Source: Isosphaera pallida ATCC 43644 (GTDB lineage: Bacteria > Planctomycetota > Planctomycetia > Isosphaerales > Isosphaeraceae). Taken from it: 64,000 nt of DNA. Shown here one piece after another: positions 53,932 through 63,135 of the stretch. Each line of letters begins with the position of its first letter. Position 1 is the stretch's first letter. The translations under genes were made by a program, and so were the position numbers. The DNA lies in NCBI RefSeq assembly GCF_000186345.1, contig NC_014962.1:4306450-4370449 (forward strand), written 5' to 3'. Under the pieces are notes generated by a model that made no database searches, was not told the DNA's origin, and was given only the letters and a program-made list of their open reading frames with translations.

Positions 53932-55476
53932 ATGTCGCAGTCTCGCAAGAGATGCTCGAACCATAACGTATTGGATCGCCGCGCGCTGCTCGCGTTCCTG
54001 GTGCTATTCGTCCTGCCAACCGTGTCGTCAGCGGACGTGGTTCGGTCGGGATGGGATGCCCACCGCGGAGCGATTGATCCCTTGCCTGGCTCGGCCGGTC
54101 CATCCTCGCCACGGTTTGCCGGGGCACAATCCGGCGAGTTCCGACCATCAACCGACGCGGTTTGGGATGACAGCGCGGTTCTTAGCCGCCCCCGCGCCTT
54201 CGCCAACGCCAGCGACCCTCCCTTCTCTCTGGACTCCACCACCCGATGGTTCGAGTTCGAGTTTCTCGGCGTGGATCGACTCCGCTTTCGTCCCGACCCA
54301 CCTAGTTCGATTCTATGTTTGACATATCGCCATTGGTTCGAAGATCAACCCTTCCTCAAGGCAACCACCCCAAGCGAGATAATCGGAATCGCAGACCTGG
54401 CGATGCTTCTCTCCAGAACACCAACGTGGATTCCCTATCTTGCAACTCCCACCATGACGACCGCTCGACCGATCCGCTCCGCGTCGGTTCCCTCATCGAA
54501 CTCGACACCAACAAGCGACCTCTCGAACCAGTCCTCCGCGGCGTTTGGAACCCATTCTCGGCGAGCCGAGGCAATGCTGACGCAATCCCTCCTGCTCCCA
54601 CCGATTCAAGCTCAGCTGGCTCGGAATTGGTACGATGTGGGTCGAGTTTCAGGACATTCCGATGCCTTAGAGTTTCTTCGGGTTGATGGTCCGATCGAAC
54701 ATTCGGCGCGGGTGAGTCCCAAGAACGGAGCATTCGACTCGCTTGCGACCACCTTGTCGTTTTGGGCGATTCTAGCGGGAAGCAGCGGGGCGGCGGGGTT
54801 GGCGTTGATGCGTCCCCTTCGCAAACAATCGACTGGAAACCGCCTCCGGAGTCGTCGCCGGGCCTGGACCCGAGCCAACCCGCCCGCGGGACCACCAACC
54901 AGCCGGATTGAACCGGTGGAAAGGCGGGGGTTCCTGAACAGTTCACATCCCATCCAGGATCGGGGATTACTCATTTGGTCCACCTACCCCATGCCTCGGG
55001 CTATGCCACGTCCGTCGGTCAGCGCTCCGGGGTTAAACGGGCGGGCCGCGGCAAATTTGCCTGCCTCTCAACCAACCGATCCTCAACGGCCGGCTCCCAC
55101 ACCAACTCTGCACGCGGCGGACATCCCGCTCCCCCCTAACACCCAAGCCCAACCCCGTTCCAACGACCACGAGATCATGGCGGCCCCCCTCACAAGCCGT
55201 CTGATTCGAGAGGTCGCGTCGCAACGGACTCAATTGCTGGTCCAGCAGCTTCTCCAGGTCGACCAGACCGCTTCTTGCTGCGGTCTCCACCCGTCCGGCC
55301 GGCACAAGCAAGTCGAGTGGGTTTTGACCGAACAGGGACACGAATTCCTCAGAGACCTCCTCATCCGCCTTCTCCAAACTCATCCTCAATCCAACCCAGT
55401 TCCTCCAGAAGAGTTCCACGTGAATCCGTCGCCCTTACCCACGACTTCGCACTCCTTGCCGGTCGGGGGTTGCTGA
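53932..55476 (+). CDS. Hypothetical exported or membrane protein
   Basis: A 514-residue protein of unknown function. The N-terminus has a Twin-Arg-free hydrophobic segment (ALLAFLVLFVLPTVSSADV), likely a signal peptide, and a second hydrophobic stretch near residue 280 (SLATTLSFWAILAGSSGAAG) that may be a membrane anchor. The rest is Pro/Ser/Arg-rich with low predicted order, and near the C-terminus a helical portion (RLIREVASQRTQLLVQQLLQ). The start was set at ATG 53932; upstream the frame continues to 53872 without merit. Composition is typical of lineage-specific planctomycete proteins. The gene may not be real throughout; the SRP RNA follows downstream. Confidence 0.55.
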   Translation: MSQSRKRCSNHNVLDRRALLAFLVLFVLPTVSSADVVRSGWDAHRGAIDPLPGSAGPSSPRFAGAQSGEFRPSTDAVWDDSAVLSRPRAFANASDPPFSLDSTTRWFEFEFLGVDRLRFRPDPPSSILCLTYRHWFEDQPFLKATTPSEIIGIADLAMLLSRTPTWIPYLATPTMTTARPIRSASVPSSNSTPTSDLSNQSSAAFGTHSRRAEAMLTQSLLLPPIQAQLARNWYDVGRVSGHSDALEFLRVDGPIEHSARVSPKNGAFDSLATTLSFWAILAGSSGAAGLALMRPLRKQSTGNRLRSRRRAWTRANPPAGPPTSRIEPVERRGFLNSSHPIQDRGLLIWSTYPMPRAMPRPSVSAPGLNGRAAANLPASQPTDPQRPAPTPTLHAADIPLPPNTQAQPRSNDHEIMAAPLTSRLIREVASQRTQLLVQQLLQVDQTASCCGLHPSGRHKQVEWVLTEQGHEFLRDLLIRLLQTHPQSNPVPPEEFHVNPSPLPTTSHSLPVGGC

Positions 55477-55672
55477 AACAGCGCGTCGCATGTCGCGCGT
55501 CGCTTGCCGAGCCTTCCCTCTAGATTTTCCCGCGAAGGCGGCTATGATAAGGCTGTTCAACCATACCGATCAGTTTCGCGGTTCCCGACTCGTCGGTTAC
55601 GAGCATGAGCTTATCGCGGAGGGTGATTCAGGGTTTGGAGTAGCGATATGGGTCTCCCCAGGACCAACGCAC

Positions 55673-55777
55673 GAACCGGGGGGGGCCCAGGCAATGGGGG
55701 TTTGTGAACCTGGTCAGGGCGGGAACGCAGCAGCCATAAGCAACACCTTCATGTGCCTGGGAGTTCCTCCCCGGTTC
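55673..55777 (+). ncRNA. ffs: Signal recognition particle RNA (bacterial small type)
   Basis: Not in a protein-coding frame. The SRP domain IV signature appears as tgaacctggtcagggcggga followed by acgcagcagccataag (55703-55740; compare the usual GGUCAG...GGAA...AGCAGCC). The flanks fold into a long helix: gaaccgggg (55673-55681) with ccccggttc (55769-55777), and cccaggca (55686-55693) with tgcctggg (55754-55761), both perfect. This is the scaffold bound by Ffh for co-translational membrane targeting. It lies directly upstream of dnaX, as in many bacteria. Exact ends are uncertain by about 10-20 bases. Confidence 0.9.
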
Positions 55778-55910
55778 CTGCCTTGGCCCTCATTGGGTCT
55801 TCGCCGCAACCTCCCGCGAACCCAGTCCAAAAGCGTTTCTGGCAACCCGACCCAAGCATTCCACGGTTTTGGTCCCCCCTCGTTCTTCTCTGGACGCGAA
55901 GGAGCGCGAC

Positions 55911-57899
55911 GTGGCCTCTGCTCGTGCGACGTTCGCCTCGGACGGCCCAACCATTCCCTCTTCCTTGGACTATCAGGTTGTCGCCCGTCGCTACCGTCCT
56001 CAATCCTTCGCCGACGTGGTTGGCCAGGACCACGTCGTCCGCGCCTTGTCCAACGCCATCATCCACCATCGAGTTACTCACGCCTATCTGTTTTGCGGCA
56101 CCCGCGGGGTTGGCAAAACCTCAATGGCCCGCATTTTCGCCAAGTGCCTCAACTGCGAACGCGGACCAACCGTCGAACCCTGCCAGGTCTGCGATATTTG
56201 TCGCGCCATTTCGGTTGGCCAAGATGTCGATGTGATTGAGATCGACGGCGCAAGCAACAATGGAGTCGATGCCGTCCGCGAACTACGGCAGAACGCCGGC
56301 CTGCGACCCAGCCGCGCACGCTACAAAATCTACTACATTGATGAAGTTCACATGCTCACCACCGGGGCGTTCAACGCTCTGTTGAAGACGCTTGAGGAAC
56401 CACCTGAACACGTCAAATTCATTTTCGCTACCACCGAAGCCCATAAAATCCCAATCACCGTCCTATCGCGCTGTCAACGTTACGACTTCGCCTCGATCAC
56501 GCCAGATACAATCCAACAGAGCCTGGCGGCGATCTGTCAACGCGAGGGGATCGCGGCTGAGTCCGAGGCGCTTCGGGTGGTGGCGCGTCGGGCTTCCGGG
56601 TCAATGCGAGACGCCCAGTCGCTGCTGGAGCAACTCCTGTCCTCGGGCCAAAGTCCGCTGACCGTCGAGATGGTTCATCAGCTGCTGGGCACGCCCGACG
56701 ACGAGTTGACCCTGGAGATTCTCGACGCGCTGGCCGGTCAACGCGCTGGTGAGGCGCTGTGCCTGTTCGACCAAGCCGCCGGGCGCGGCGTGCAGGCGTT
56801 GGATCTGATCAACAGCTTGATGGACGCGCTCCGTGATGTCATGACGTTGGCCGCCGGCGCGCCGACGCGCCTACTTTCGTCCTCGCCCCGACACCACGAC
56901 CGTCTGAAGCGAATCGCCACGACGTGGGGATTGGATACGACGCTCGCCGCGCTTCAAGTGGCCTCCGAAGCCCGCGGCAAGCTGCGGGGGAGTCTCCACG
57001 GTCGTCTGATCGCCGAGATGACGTTGGTCCGCATCGCCCGCCTGGAACGTCTGGTGGCCCTGTCGGACTTGATCGCTCACCTGAGCTTAGGCGAACCGCT
57101 CGACCCCACCCGCCACTTCGACTTCAACCCCACGCAAGCCGACGCCGAGTTGCCCCCCAAACTCGTCGCTCCCACCCCCTTGCCCACGATCACGCCTCCC
57201 CCCAGCACGGGTCACGACCACAACGCCCCCACCGAAACGAGCAACAACGAAAAAAAAAAGTTCCCGGCGGTAGTCGCTCCAACTTGCGACGAGCACACGG
57301 ACGCGCCGACAGCTCCTGACGTCAAGCTCACCCCCCCCACCGGGCAACTCCAGCGCGTTCCCTCCGCCGGCGACACCGACACCGACACCGAGAACGACCA
57401 CGACCACGACCCCGACGGCGAATCCCCCTCCCCGTCCCCTTCTTGGGACGAACGACGGCTTCAGGACGCCTGGCGCGCGGCGCTTGAGGAACTCAGCCCT
57501 CGAGAACGTCGCCCGTTTTTGGCCGCCCGGGTCCATGCAACTTCAGGGCCGGACCACGTCCATCTGATCTTGCCCGCATCCTATAATCCCGGTGTCGGTG
57601 ATGGGGAATCCGACCGGATCGTGGACCGTCTGGCTACTCGAATGGCGACGCACTTGGGTCGCCCCGTTCGACTGGTTCCGATGGTTGACAGCAAACCGGA
57701 GCCGAATCGCCCGTCTCAACCCGACCGCTCGCGGCCAACCAATCCGCGAACATCGGGGACGGCCCTCCAACGCGACTCTTCCACCGAAGTTCTCCGTGAC
57801 GACCCGTTCGTCCGTCGTCTGATCGAAGTGTTCGAGGCTCGACAGGTGTTGGCGGAACCCAACGATGCCGAATCCTCGTCCGCTTCAAGCGAGCGTTGA
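55911..57899 (+). CDS. dnaX: DNA polymerase III subunit gamma/tau
   Basis: The clamp-loader ATPase of the replisome, 662 residues. It starts at GTG 55911, with aaggag six bases upstream; the frame is open from 55869. Motifs: YRPQSFADVVGQDHV, Walker A CGTRGVGKTSMARI, a zinc site with C82, C91, C94 and C97, Walker B YYIDEVHML, then ALLKTLEEPPEHV and the sensor-1 Arg in LSRCQRYDF. Domain III follows to about residue 400. The region after about 400 is Pro/Asp/Thr-rich and holds an A10G run at codons 447-450 that may give a shorter gamma form. The last part resembles a tau-type polymerase-binding tail. It heads the dnaX-ybaB-recR-rpoN run. Confidence 0.97.
   Translation: MASARATFASDGPTIPSSLDYQVVARRYRPQSFADVVGQDHVVRALSNAIIHHRVTHAYLFCGTRGVGKTSMARIFAKCLNCERGPTVEPCQVCDICRAISVGQDVDVIEIDGASNNGVDAVRELRQNAGLRPSRARYKIYYIDEVHMLTTGAFNALLKTLEEPPEHVKFIFATTEAHKIPITVLSRCQRYDFASITPDTIQQSLAAICQREGIAAESEALRVVARRASGSMRDAQSLLEQLLSSGQSPLTVEMVHQLLGTPDDELTLEILDALAGQRAGEALCLFDQAAGRGVQALDLINSLMDALRDVMTLAAGAPTRLLSSSPRHHDRLKRIATTWGLDTTLAALQVASEARGKLRGSLHGRLIAEMTLVRIARLERLVALSDLIAHLSLGEPLDPTRHFDFNPTQADAELPPKLVAPTPLPTITPPPSTGHDHNAPTETSNNEKKKFPAVVAPTCDEHTDAPTAPDVKLTPPTGQLQRVPSAGDTDTDTENDHDHDPDGESPSPSPSWDERRLQDAWRAALEELSPRERRPFLAARVHATSGPDHVHLILPASYNPGVGDGESDRIVDRLATRMATHLGRPVRLVPMVDSKPEPNRPSQPDRSRPTNPRTSGTALQRDSSTEVLRDDPFVRRLIEVFEARQVLAEPNDAESSSASSER
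57250..57260 (+). promoter_or_regulatory. A10G slippage/frameshift site inside dnaX
   Basis: In frame the codons read gaa aaa aaa aag, so the tract contains A AAA AAG, the same heptamer used for -1 frameshifting in Escherichia coli dnaX. A long A run can also cause RNA-polymerase slippage, as in Thermus thermophilus dnaX. Entering the -1 frame adds 19 residues (starting VPGGSRSNLRR) to a stop at 57317-57319, giving about 469 residues. The other frame stops at 57271-57273. A weak stem gtcgc/gcgac follows at about 57273-57290; no clear upstream SD-like enhancer is seen. Confidence 0.65.
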
Positions 57900-57994
57900 G
57901 GTTCAAGGCCGGCCCGACGATGGACCGACCAACCAACAGGCGCTGCCACGACGCGACCCGACACGGGTTGAGCATCGAATCCAAGGATCGAACG

Positions 57995-58345
57995 ATGTTC
58001 CCCAATCTTGGCATGTTGGGCAATCTCTTGGGCGATCCCGCCAAACTGCGGGAACAGATGGAACGGGTCCAGGCCGAACTCGCGGCGATTCGGGCCGAAG
58101 GCACTGCGGGCGGCGGCATGGTCACCGCGGTCTTTAACGGCAAGCTGGACCTGGTACGGCTGCGCATTGACCCCCAAGCCTTGAGCAACGCCGCCAACGA
58201 TCCCGAACTGTTGGAGGATCTGATCACCGCTGCCATCCACCAGGGCATGGCACGCGCTCGCGAGGAGGTCGCCCGGACGATCTCATCCCTGGCCGGGGGA
58301 ATGCCGATCCCAGGCTTAAACCAATTGTTCACCGGCGGCTTCTGA
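57995..58345 (+). CDS. ybaB: YbaB/EbfC-family nucleoid-associated protein
   Basis: A 116-residue DNA-binding protein that forms tweezer-like dimers. The pattern LREQMERVQAELAAIRAEGT, GGGMVTAVFNGKLDLVRLRI, DPELLEDLITAAIHQGMARA and the terminal helix ARTISSLAGGM fit YbaB/EbfC. The ATG at 57995 has aagga eight bases upstream; the frame is open to 57896. It sits 95 bases after dnaX and upstream of recR, the conserved order. It probably affects nucleoid structure or recombination; the exact role in this lineage is not known. Confidence 0.93.
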   Translation: MFPNLGMLGNLLGDPAKLREQMERVQAELAAIRAEGTAGGGMVTAVFNGKLDLVRLRIDPQALSNAANDPELLEDLITAAIHQGMARAREEVARTISSLAGGMPIPGLNQLFTGGF

Positions 58346-58580
58346 TCCCGATCGAACAATCCAGCCCGGAACTTGAGAATCGGTCGTCTTCCCCCCGGCC
58401 CCGCGCGGGGGCAAGGACCGAACCAGGGGAGGGCTGACGGGATCGGTCCTGAATCCATCGGGTCTGCAAACGGGAAAGGGGTTCGCCGCAATGGCATCTC
58501 AACCCGGTTGGGTTTGACTCGGTGTGATGGTGTCGCCCTTTCCCGCCCGCTTCGGGCTGATTTGGACGCGGAGACCGCGT

Positions 58581-59192
58581 ATGGCCGGCTACGTCGCCAC
58601 CGTGGAGAAACTGATCGCGGAATTGGGACGGCTTCCCGGCGTCGGCGCGAAAACCGCCGAACGCCTGGCCCATCACATCCTCAAAGTTCCTGCGGAAGAA
58701 GCCCTGGCTCTGGCCGAAGCGATTCGTCAGGCCAAACAGCGGGTCGGCTACTGCCCCATTTGCCACAACCTGGTCGAGAGCGATCATGAACTCTGCGCCA
58801 TTTGCCGCGACCCCCGCCGCGACCACGGCATAATCTGCGTGGTCGAGCAATGCCGCGACCTGATGGCATTGGAAAGCGCGGGAACCTATCAGGGCGTGTA
58901 TCATGTCCTGCATGGTCGGCTCGCCCCCTTGCAAGGCATCAGCGCCGAACATCTCACGCTGGAGTCGCTGGAACGTCGAATGCGTTCGGGCACGGTGCGG
59001 GAAGTGATTCTGGCGACCAACCCCAACCTCGAAGGGGATGGCACCGCGCTTTGGATTTCACAACACCTCGGGGGTTTAGGGGTGCCCATCACCAAACTCG
59101 CCCGCGGCCTGGCCTCCGGGTCCACCCTGGAATTCGCCAACAAGGAGATGCTGGTGGACGCCCTCAACGGCCGTCAAGCCTTCCATCCCTGA
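58581..59192 (+). CDS. recR: Recombination protein RecR
   Basis: A 203-residue recombination mediator that works with RecO (and RecF) to load RecA at gaps. It has the helix-hairpin-helix LIAELGRLPGVGAKTAERLA (about 11-30), a four-Cys zinc finger (CPICHNLV...CAICRD, about 58-75), and a Toprim domain beginning IICVVEQCRDLMALE, then YHVLHGRLAPLQGI and ILATNPNLEGDGTALWI, ending in the Walker-like C-terminal GLASGSTLEFANKEML. Length is standard (about 200). ATG 58581 matches the family start (MAGYVATVEKLI); an ATG at 58524 is upstream. It follows ybaB by 235 bases. Confidence 0.96.
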   Translation: MAGYVATVEKLIAELGRLPGVGAKTAERLAHHILKVPAEEALALAEAIRQAKQRVGYCPICHNLVESDHELCAICRDPRRDHGIICVVEQCRDLMALESAGTYQGVYHVLHGRLAPLQGISAEHLTLESLERRMRSGTVREVILATNPNLEGDGTALWISQHLGGLGVPITKLARGLASGSTLEFANKEMLVDALNGRQAFHP

Positions 59193-59309
59193 TCCAACTC
59201 CATCGATCCGCGGCCCACCAAGCCACGCCGTTTCGTTTCGTTCCGATCCGATCCGATTTGATCCGTATCGACCGCTTTCGCCTTCCTACGACCCGCCGAG
59301 CCAACGCCC

Positions 59310-60806
59310 ATGAGACTCGACACATCGATGCGTCCGGACGTGACGTTACGTCAGACGCTCATGCCCCGCATGATTCAGTCGATGGAGATTCTCCAACTGC
59401 CGTCATTGGCGCTTCAGGAGCGGATCGATCGGGAACTGATCGAAAACCCGTTGCTCGTCGATCTCCGCGAGAGCGGCGAGACCGCCGCCTCGACCGGCGA
59501 GTCCGACGGCGACGAACCGAGCGAACTTCGGAAAATCGACCCCGAAGTGGACTCCCCCACCGCGACGGCCAACCTCGAACCCACCCCCCCAACCACCGAC
59601 GAGTTCGACTTCGCCACCGAGTTTCCCGAGTTCGCCGACCTGGAACCCTGGGAACGCGAGAGCAAAAGCCGCGCGACCCTCGCGGAGGAATCCGACCGCA
59701 AACTCGAGGCGATGCAAAACATGGCCTCTCGTCCCCCCTCGCTGGTGGACGACTTGAGCCTGCAACTAGGCTACCTCGACCTCGAACCGACCCTTCGTCG
59801 CGCTTGCGACTACATCATTGCCAACCTAGACGATCATGGGTTTTTCCGACTCCCCCTGGAGGATGTGGTCCGCGACGTGCCCGGCCTCGACCTCGAAATG
59901 GCCCGCGAGGCGCTGAGGGTGGTCCAGAAACTCGACCCGCCCGGCATCGCCGCCCGCGACCTCAAAGAATGCCTCCTGCTCCAGATCACTCCCGAGACCC
60001 GCCACGCCGACCTCGTGGCTACCCTGATTCGCCACCACCTCGACGACATCGGCCATAATCGCCTGCCGATCATCGAACGCAAAACCGGTGCGCCTCTAGA
60101 ACGAATCAAGGAGGCGATCGAACAACTCCGCAAGTTCAACCCCCGCCCCGCTTCCGGCTTTACCTCTGGCGACCAGGCCTACATCGTTCCTGACCTGATC
60201 GTGGAACAAAACGAACAAGGTCGGTGGGTGGTGCGCCTGGACGATTCCCAAACGCCCCGTTTGGGAATCTCCCCACGATATCAGAGCATGCTCAAAAACA
60301 AGCAAGCCGATGCGGTCACACGCGAATATATCAAATACAAAATTGACTCGGCCCGGTGGCTGATCGATTCGATCGAGCAGCGCAAGGCCACCCTACTCAA
60401 GGTGGCTCAGGCGATCATCGACTATCAGACGCCCTTCCTCAACCACGGTCCCGAACACATTCAACCGCTCAAGATGCAGCAAATCGCCGATCAGGTTGGG
60501 GTTCACGTTACCACGGTCAGCCGTGCGGTGGATGACAAGTGGATTCAAACCCCCCGTGGTTTGCTGCCGCTCAAGCGTTTCTTCGGCGGAGGCACCCGCA
60601 CCTCCAGCGGCGAGGAGGTCGCTTACGACCAATTGCGCCTGCGTCTTCAGGAGATGATCGCCCAGGAGGACAAGCGCAAACCCCTCTCTGACGAGGAGAT
60701 CGTCAAGGCCTTTGAGAAGGAGGGGATCACTTTGGCGCGCCGAACCGTCACCAAGTACCGCGAGACCCTGGGCATTCCCTCCAGTCGCCAGCGGCGCGTT
60801 TACTGA
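59310..60806 (+). CDS. rpoN: RNA polymerase sigma-54 factor
   Basis: A 498-residue sigma-54. Region I is the Gln-rich activator-interacting segment (LRQTLMPRMIQSMEILQLPS; LALQERIDRELIENPLL). An acidic region II follows (about 53-135, Asp/Glu-rich), then the core-binding domain (about 140-320) and the HTH (KMQQIADQVGVHVTTVSRAV, about 390-410). The RpoN box ARRTVTKYRE (residues 476-485), which reads the -24 promoter element, is perfect. Sigma-54 needs AAA+ enhancer-binding activators, none of which is in the window. The ATG 59310 lacks a strong SD. It is the last gene of the SRP-dnaX-ybaB-recR run. Confidence 0.96.
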   Translation: MRLDTSMRPDVTLRQTLMPRMIQSMEILQLPSLALQERIDRELIENPLLVDLRESGETAASTGESDGDEPSELRKIDPEVDSPTATANLEPTPPTTDEFDFATEFPEFADLEPWERESKSRATLAEESDRKLEAMQNMASRPPSLVDDLSLQLGYLDLEPTLRRACDYIIANLDDHGFFRLPLEDVVRDVPGLDLEMAREALRVVQKLDPPGIAARDLKECLLLQITPETRHADLVATLIRHHLDDIGHNRLPIIERKTGAPLERIKEAIEQLRKFNPRPASGFTSGDQAYIVPDLIVEQNEQGRWVVRLDDSQTPRLGISPRYQSMLKNKQADAVTREYIKYKIDSARWLIDSIEQRKATLLKVAQAIIDYQTPFLNHGPEHIQPLKMQQIADQVGVHVTTVSRAVDDKWIQTPRGLLPLKRFFGGGTRTSSGEEVAYDQLRLRLQEMIAQEDKRKPLSDEEIVKAFEKEGITLARRTVTKYRETLGIPSSRQRRVY

Positions 60807-60995
60807 ACGCGGGCATGACATCAATCCCGACCAAACCGAACATGTCGGCCGTCCCGCCTCGAAGCCTGACTATCTCATGGCCTGAATCGGGGGCGGGACG
60901 GGGCAGGGTCGGACGAATCGGACCGGCTTGACTCGGATGCCGGTCCATCGGTGGCTGTGGCCGCCGAGCGAGCGAATCGAGACCGACGGGTCGAA

Positions 60996-61541
60996 TTAGG
61001 CCTCGTTGCTGGACGTGGCTTCACCGCCTGCGCCTTCGCCCTTGGCGCGCTTACGGCGTGAGACCTTGGGAGCGTCGCCTTGAGCCTTTTTGGCTTCGGC
61101 CTTGGCCGCCGCCTTGGCCTTCTTGGCGTCGATCCGCTCCTGACGCTTCTTGTCCTTGACCTGAGCCGCCTCAGCGGCTGATAGACGGGTGCCAGTGAAC
61201 CGCTCCTTGAGCCGCACCGCCTTGCCCGAGAGGTTGCGTAGGTAATACAGCTTAGCCCGGCGCACCTTGCCCGAACGCTTCACCACGATGTCGGCGATCT
61301 TAGGCGAATGGACCGGAAACTTCCGCTCGATCCCCTCGCCCTGAACGATCCGCCGCACCACGAACATTTCGCGGGTGCCCGAGCCGGAGCGGGCAATCAC
61401 GACGCCGTTAAAAATCTGAATCCGTTCCTTGTCGCCGTCCAAGATCTTCACATGGACATCGACTGTGTCACCAATCTCGAAGTGCGGGATCGTCTCCTTC
61501 ATGGAGGCGCGTTCAACCCGTTCTAGCAGGGCGTTTTGCAT
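60996..61541 (-). CDS. rplS: 50S ribosomal protein L19 with long charged C-terminal tail
   Basis: A 181-residue ribosomal protein at the 30S-50S interface. The core matches L19: MQNALLERVERASMKETIPH, FEIGDTVDVHVKILDGDKER, FNGVVIARSGSGTREMFVVR, KFPVHSPKIADIVVKRSGKV and AKLYYLRNLSGKAVRLKERF. The usual length is 115-120; the extra 60 residues are Lys/Ala/Glu-rich (KKRQERIDAKKAKAAAKAEA). ATG 61541 starts the core; the frame is open to 61730 without merit. The gene is the last of rpsP-trmD-rplS, with 185 bases after trmD. Confidence 0.96.
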   Translation of the reverse strand: MQNALLERVERASMKETIPHFEIGDTVDVHVKILDGDKERIQIFNGVVIARSGSGTREMFVVRRIVQGEGIERKFPVHSPKIADIVVKRSGKVRRAKLYYLRNLSGKAVRLKERFTGTRLSAAEAAQVKDKKRQERIDAKKAKAAAKAEAKKAQGDAPKVSRRKRAKGEGAGGEATSSNEA

Positions 61542-61726
61542 AGTGGCCTCGAACCCCACCACTTGGTGGAACAAAAGGGGAATAGAACAAGACACTTGGA
61601 CGAAACGAACACTCGCGTCGGCACGGATCGGCTCGGCCTGGACGCGGATGGTTGAGTCTGGGAGAGCGGGCGTCGGGAACACACCGCGCTCGGCCCAGGT
61701 CAACGATGACGACGGTGGAACAGAAC

Positions 61727-62560
61727 TCACTCGGTCGCGGGGGGAGCCGAACCATAGGGGGCATTCGGGATGGTTGGGAGGACAGCCTCCCGGAAACGTT
61801 GGCGGGTGCGTTGGAGAGCCTGCTCACGACGCCAGCGAGCGATTTCGGCGTGGTTGCCGCTCGTCAAGACCTCGGGCACACTCAGACCGCGATAGAGCCG
61901 CGGGCGGGTGTAGTGGGGATGATCCAGCAGTCCTTCGGGTCCGAATGAATCCTCCGCAGCCGATTGGTCGTCCCCGAGAACTCCGGGGATCAGACGGGAC
62001 ACGGCGTCGATGACCACCATCGCGGGAACTTCGCCGCCGGAGAGGACGTAGTCGCCGATCGAAACCAGCTTAGGTTGCAGCAACTCTATGATCCGCTCGT
62101 CGAAGCCTTCGTAGCGTCCACACAGCAGGATCAAGCGGGGCTGAGTCGCTAGGCGACGCACCCACTCCTGGTCGAGCCGACGCCCCGAGGGGGTCATCGC
62201 CAACACAAGTCCGGGAGGGGCGGTCAAGGCTTGAACTGCTTCCACGGCCTCGACGACCGGCGGAGCCATCAAAACCATCCCAGGGCCGCCGCCGAAGGGG
62301 CGGTCGTCCACTTGATGATGCTTATTCGAGGCCCAGGTCCGCAGATCATGACGATGAACCGCGATCAAATTGCGCTCCAACGCCCGCTTGAGGATACTTT
62401 CAGAGAGAAACCCCTCGAAAAGGTTAGGAAACAGGGTCAGCACATCAAACCGGATCAACGGACGAGAGGCGACGGTTGACGAGTCCTCCACGGACGACGC
62501 TGGTGGGACGGCATCGGACCCGGATTTCACCTCGTGGTTTGGCGTTGACACCGCAGGCAT
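61727..62560 (-). CDS. trmD: tRNA (guanine37-N1)-methyltransferase
   Basis: A 277-residue SPOUT methyltransferase that makes m1G37 and prevents +1 frameshifting. Motifs: [55 protein letters not shown] and [20 protein letters not shown] (the SAM knot), and the catalytic Asp in the [20 protein letters not shown] stretch. The core starts about 36 residues into this call; ATG 62560 has gggagg immediately before it, an unusually short spacing, and the longer start at 62632 is possible. It lies between rpsP and rplS, with no rimM. Confidence 0.95.
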   Translation of the reverse strand: MPAVSTPNHEVKSGSDAVPPASSVEDSSTVASRPLIRFDVLTLFPNLFEGFLSESILKRALERNLIAVHRHDLRTWASNKHHQVDDRPFGGGPGMVLMAPPVVEAVEAVQALTAPPGLVLAMTPSGRRLDQEWVRRLATQPRLILLCGRYEGFDERIIELLQPKLVSIGDYVLSGGEVPAMVVIDAVSRLIPGVLGDDQSAAEDSFGPEGLLDHPHYTRPRLYRGLSVPEVLTSGNHAEIARWRREQALQRTRQRFREAVLPTIPNAPYGSAPPATE

Positions 62561-62748
62561 CCTCCCCAACCACCCAATCCGACCTCCTCTCGTGACGGCC
62601 TGTTCGAGTCGATCCCGCTCGACCAAGGCCAACGCGAATCCCGCATGGTCAAGCCACGCACGGAATGTACCAGCCGAGGAGAGGGAAGGTGGGCGGGACG
62701 CAACGCCGCGCCCATCCGATCCCGGAGGCGCGACGACGAGCCGTCACG

Positions 62749-63135
62749 TCAACTTGAGGTCGTGGGGGTCGCCGACGCCACCACGGGGGTACTGCCAGCA
62801 ACCGCCGCGCGAGCGTCCGGCGACGCGCCGCCGAAGGGCAAGGCGGCAATCTGTTCGGGGGTCAACTCAATCGGTTCCCCGGGAGCCGGTTTGGTCACCC
62901 CGTACTTTTTGAGCAGCACCGCCACCTTTTCGGTCGGCTGCGCGCCGACTGACAGCCAGTAACGCACGCGGTTGACGTGCAACACCGTGCGGGCATCCTT
63001 GTTGCGTACCATTGGGTCGTAGTAGCCCAGCTCCTCGATCGCTCGTCCATCGCGGGGAGCCTTAGCGTCCATCGCGCAGATACGATAAAACGGTCGATGC
63101 AACCGACCCATCGACTTCATCCGAATCTTGACCAC
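62749..63135 (-). CDS. rpsP: 30S ribosomal protein S16
   Basis: A 128-residue ribosomal protein. The core MKSMGRLHRPFYRICAMDAK, RAIEELGYYDPMVRNKDART and RVRYWLSVGAQPTEKVAVLL is classical S16. The last 40 residues (LTPEQIAALPFGGASPDARA and a Thr/Ser-rich end) exceed the usual 80-90-residue length. It begins at GTG 63135, with gggaggag about nine bases upstream. It heads the rpsP-trmD-rplS group; between it and trmD there are 188 bases without rimM. Confidence 0.96.
   Translation of the reverse strand: MVKIRMKSMGRLHRPFYRICAMDAKAPRDGRAIEELGYYDPMVRNKDARTVLHVNRVRYWLSVGAQPTEKVAVLLKKYGVTKPAPGEPIELTPEQIAALPFGGASPDARAAVAGSTPVVASATPTTSS

Noticed and set aside
52649-54322. Plus-strand ORF of 557 codons spanning the GTPase gene end and the gap after it
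   Set aside because: Arg/Pro/Ser-rich and out of frame with the well-supported GTPase; no ribosome-binding site or domain.
58802-60058. Plus-strand ORF of 418 codons over recR and rpoN
   Set aside because: Out-of-frame shadow, Arg/Pro/His-rich; both recR and rpoN frames are certain.
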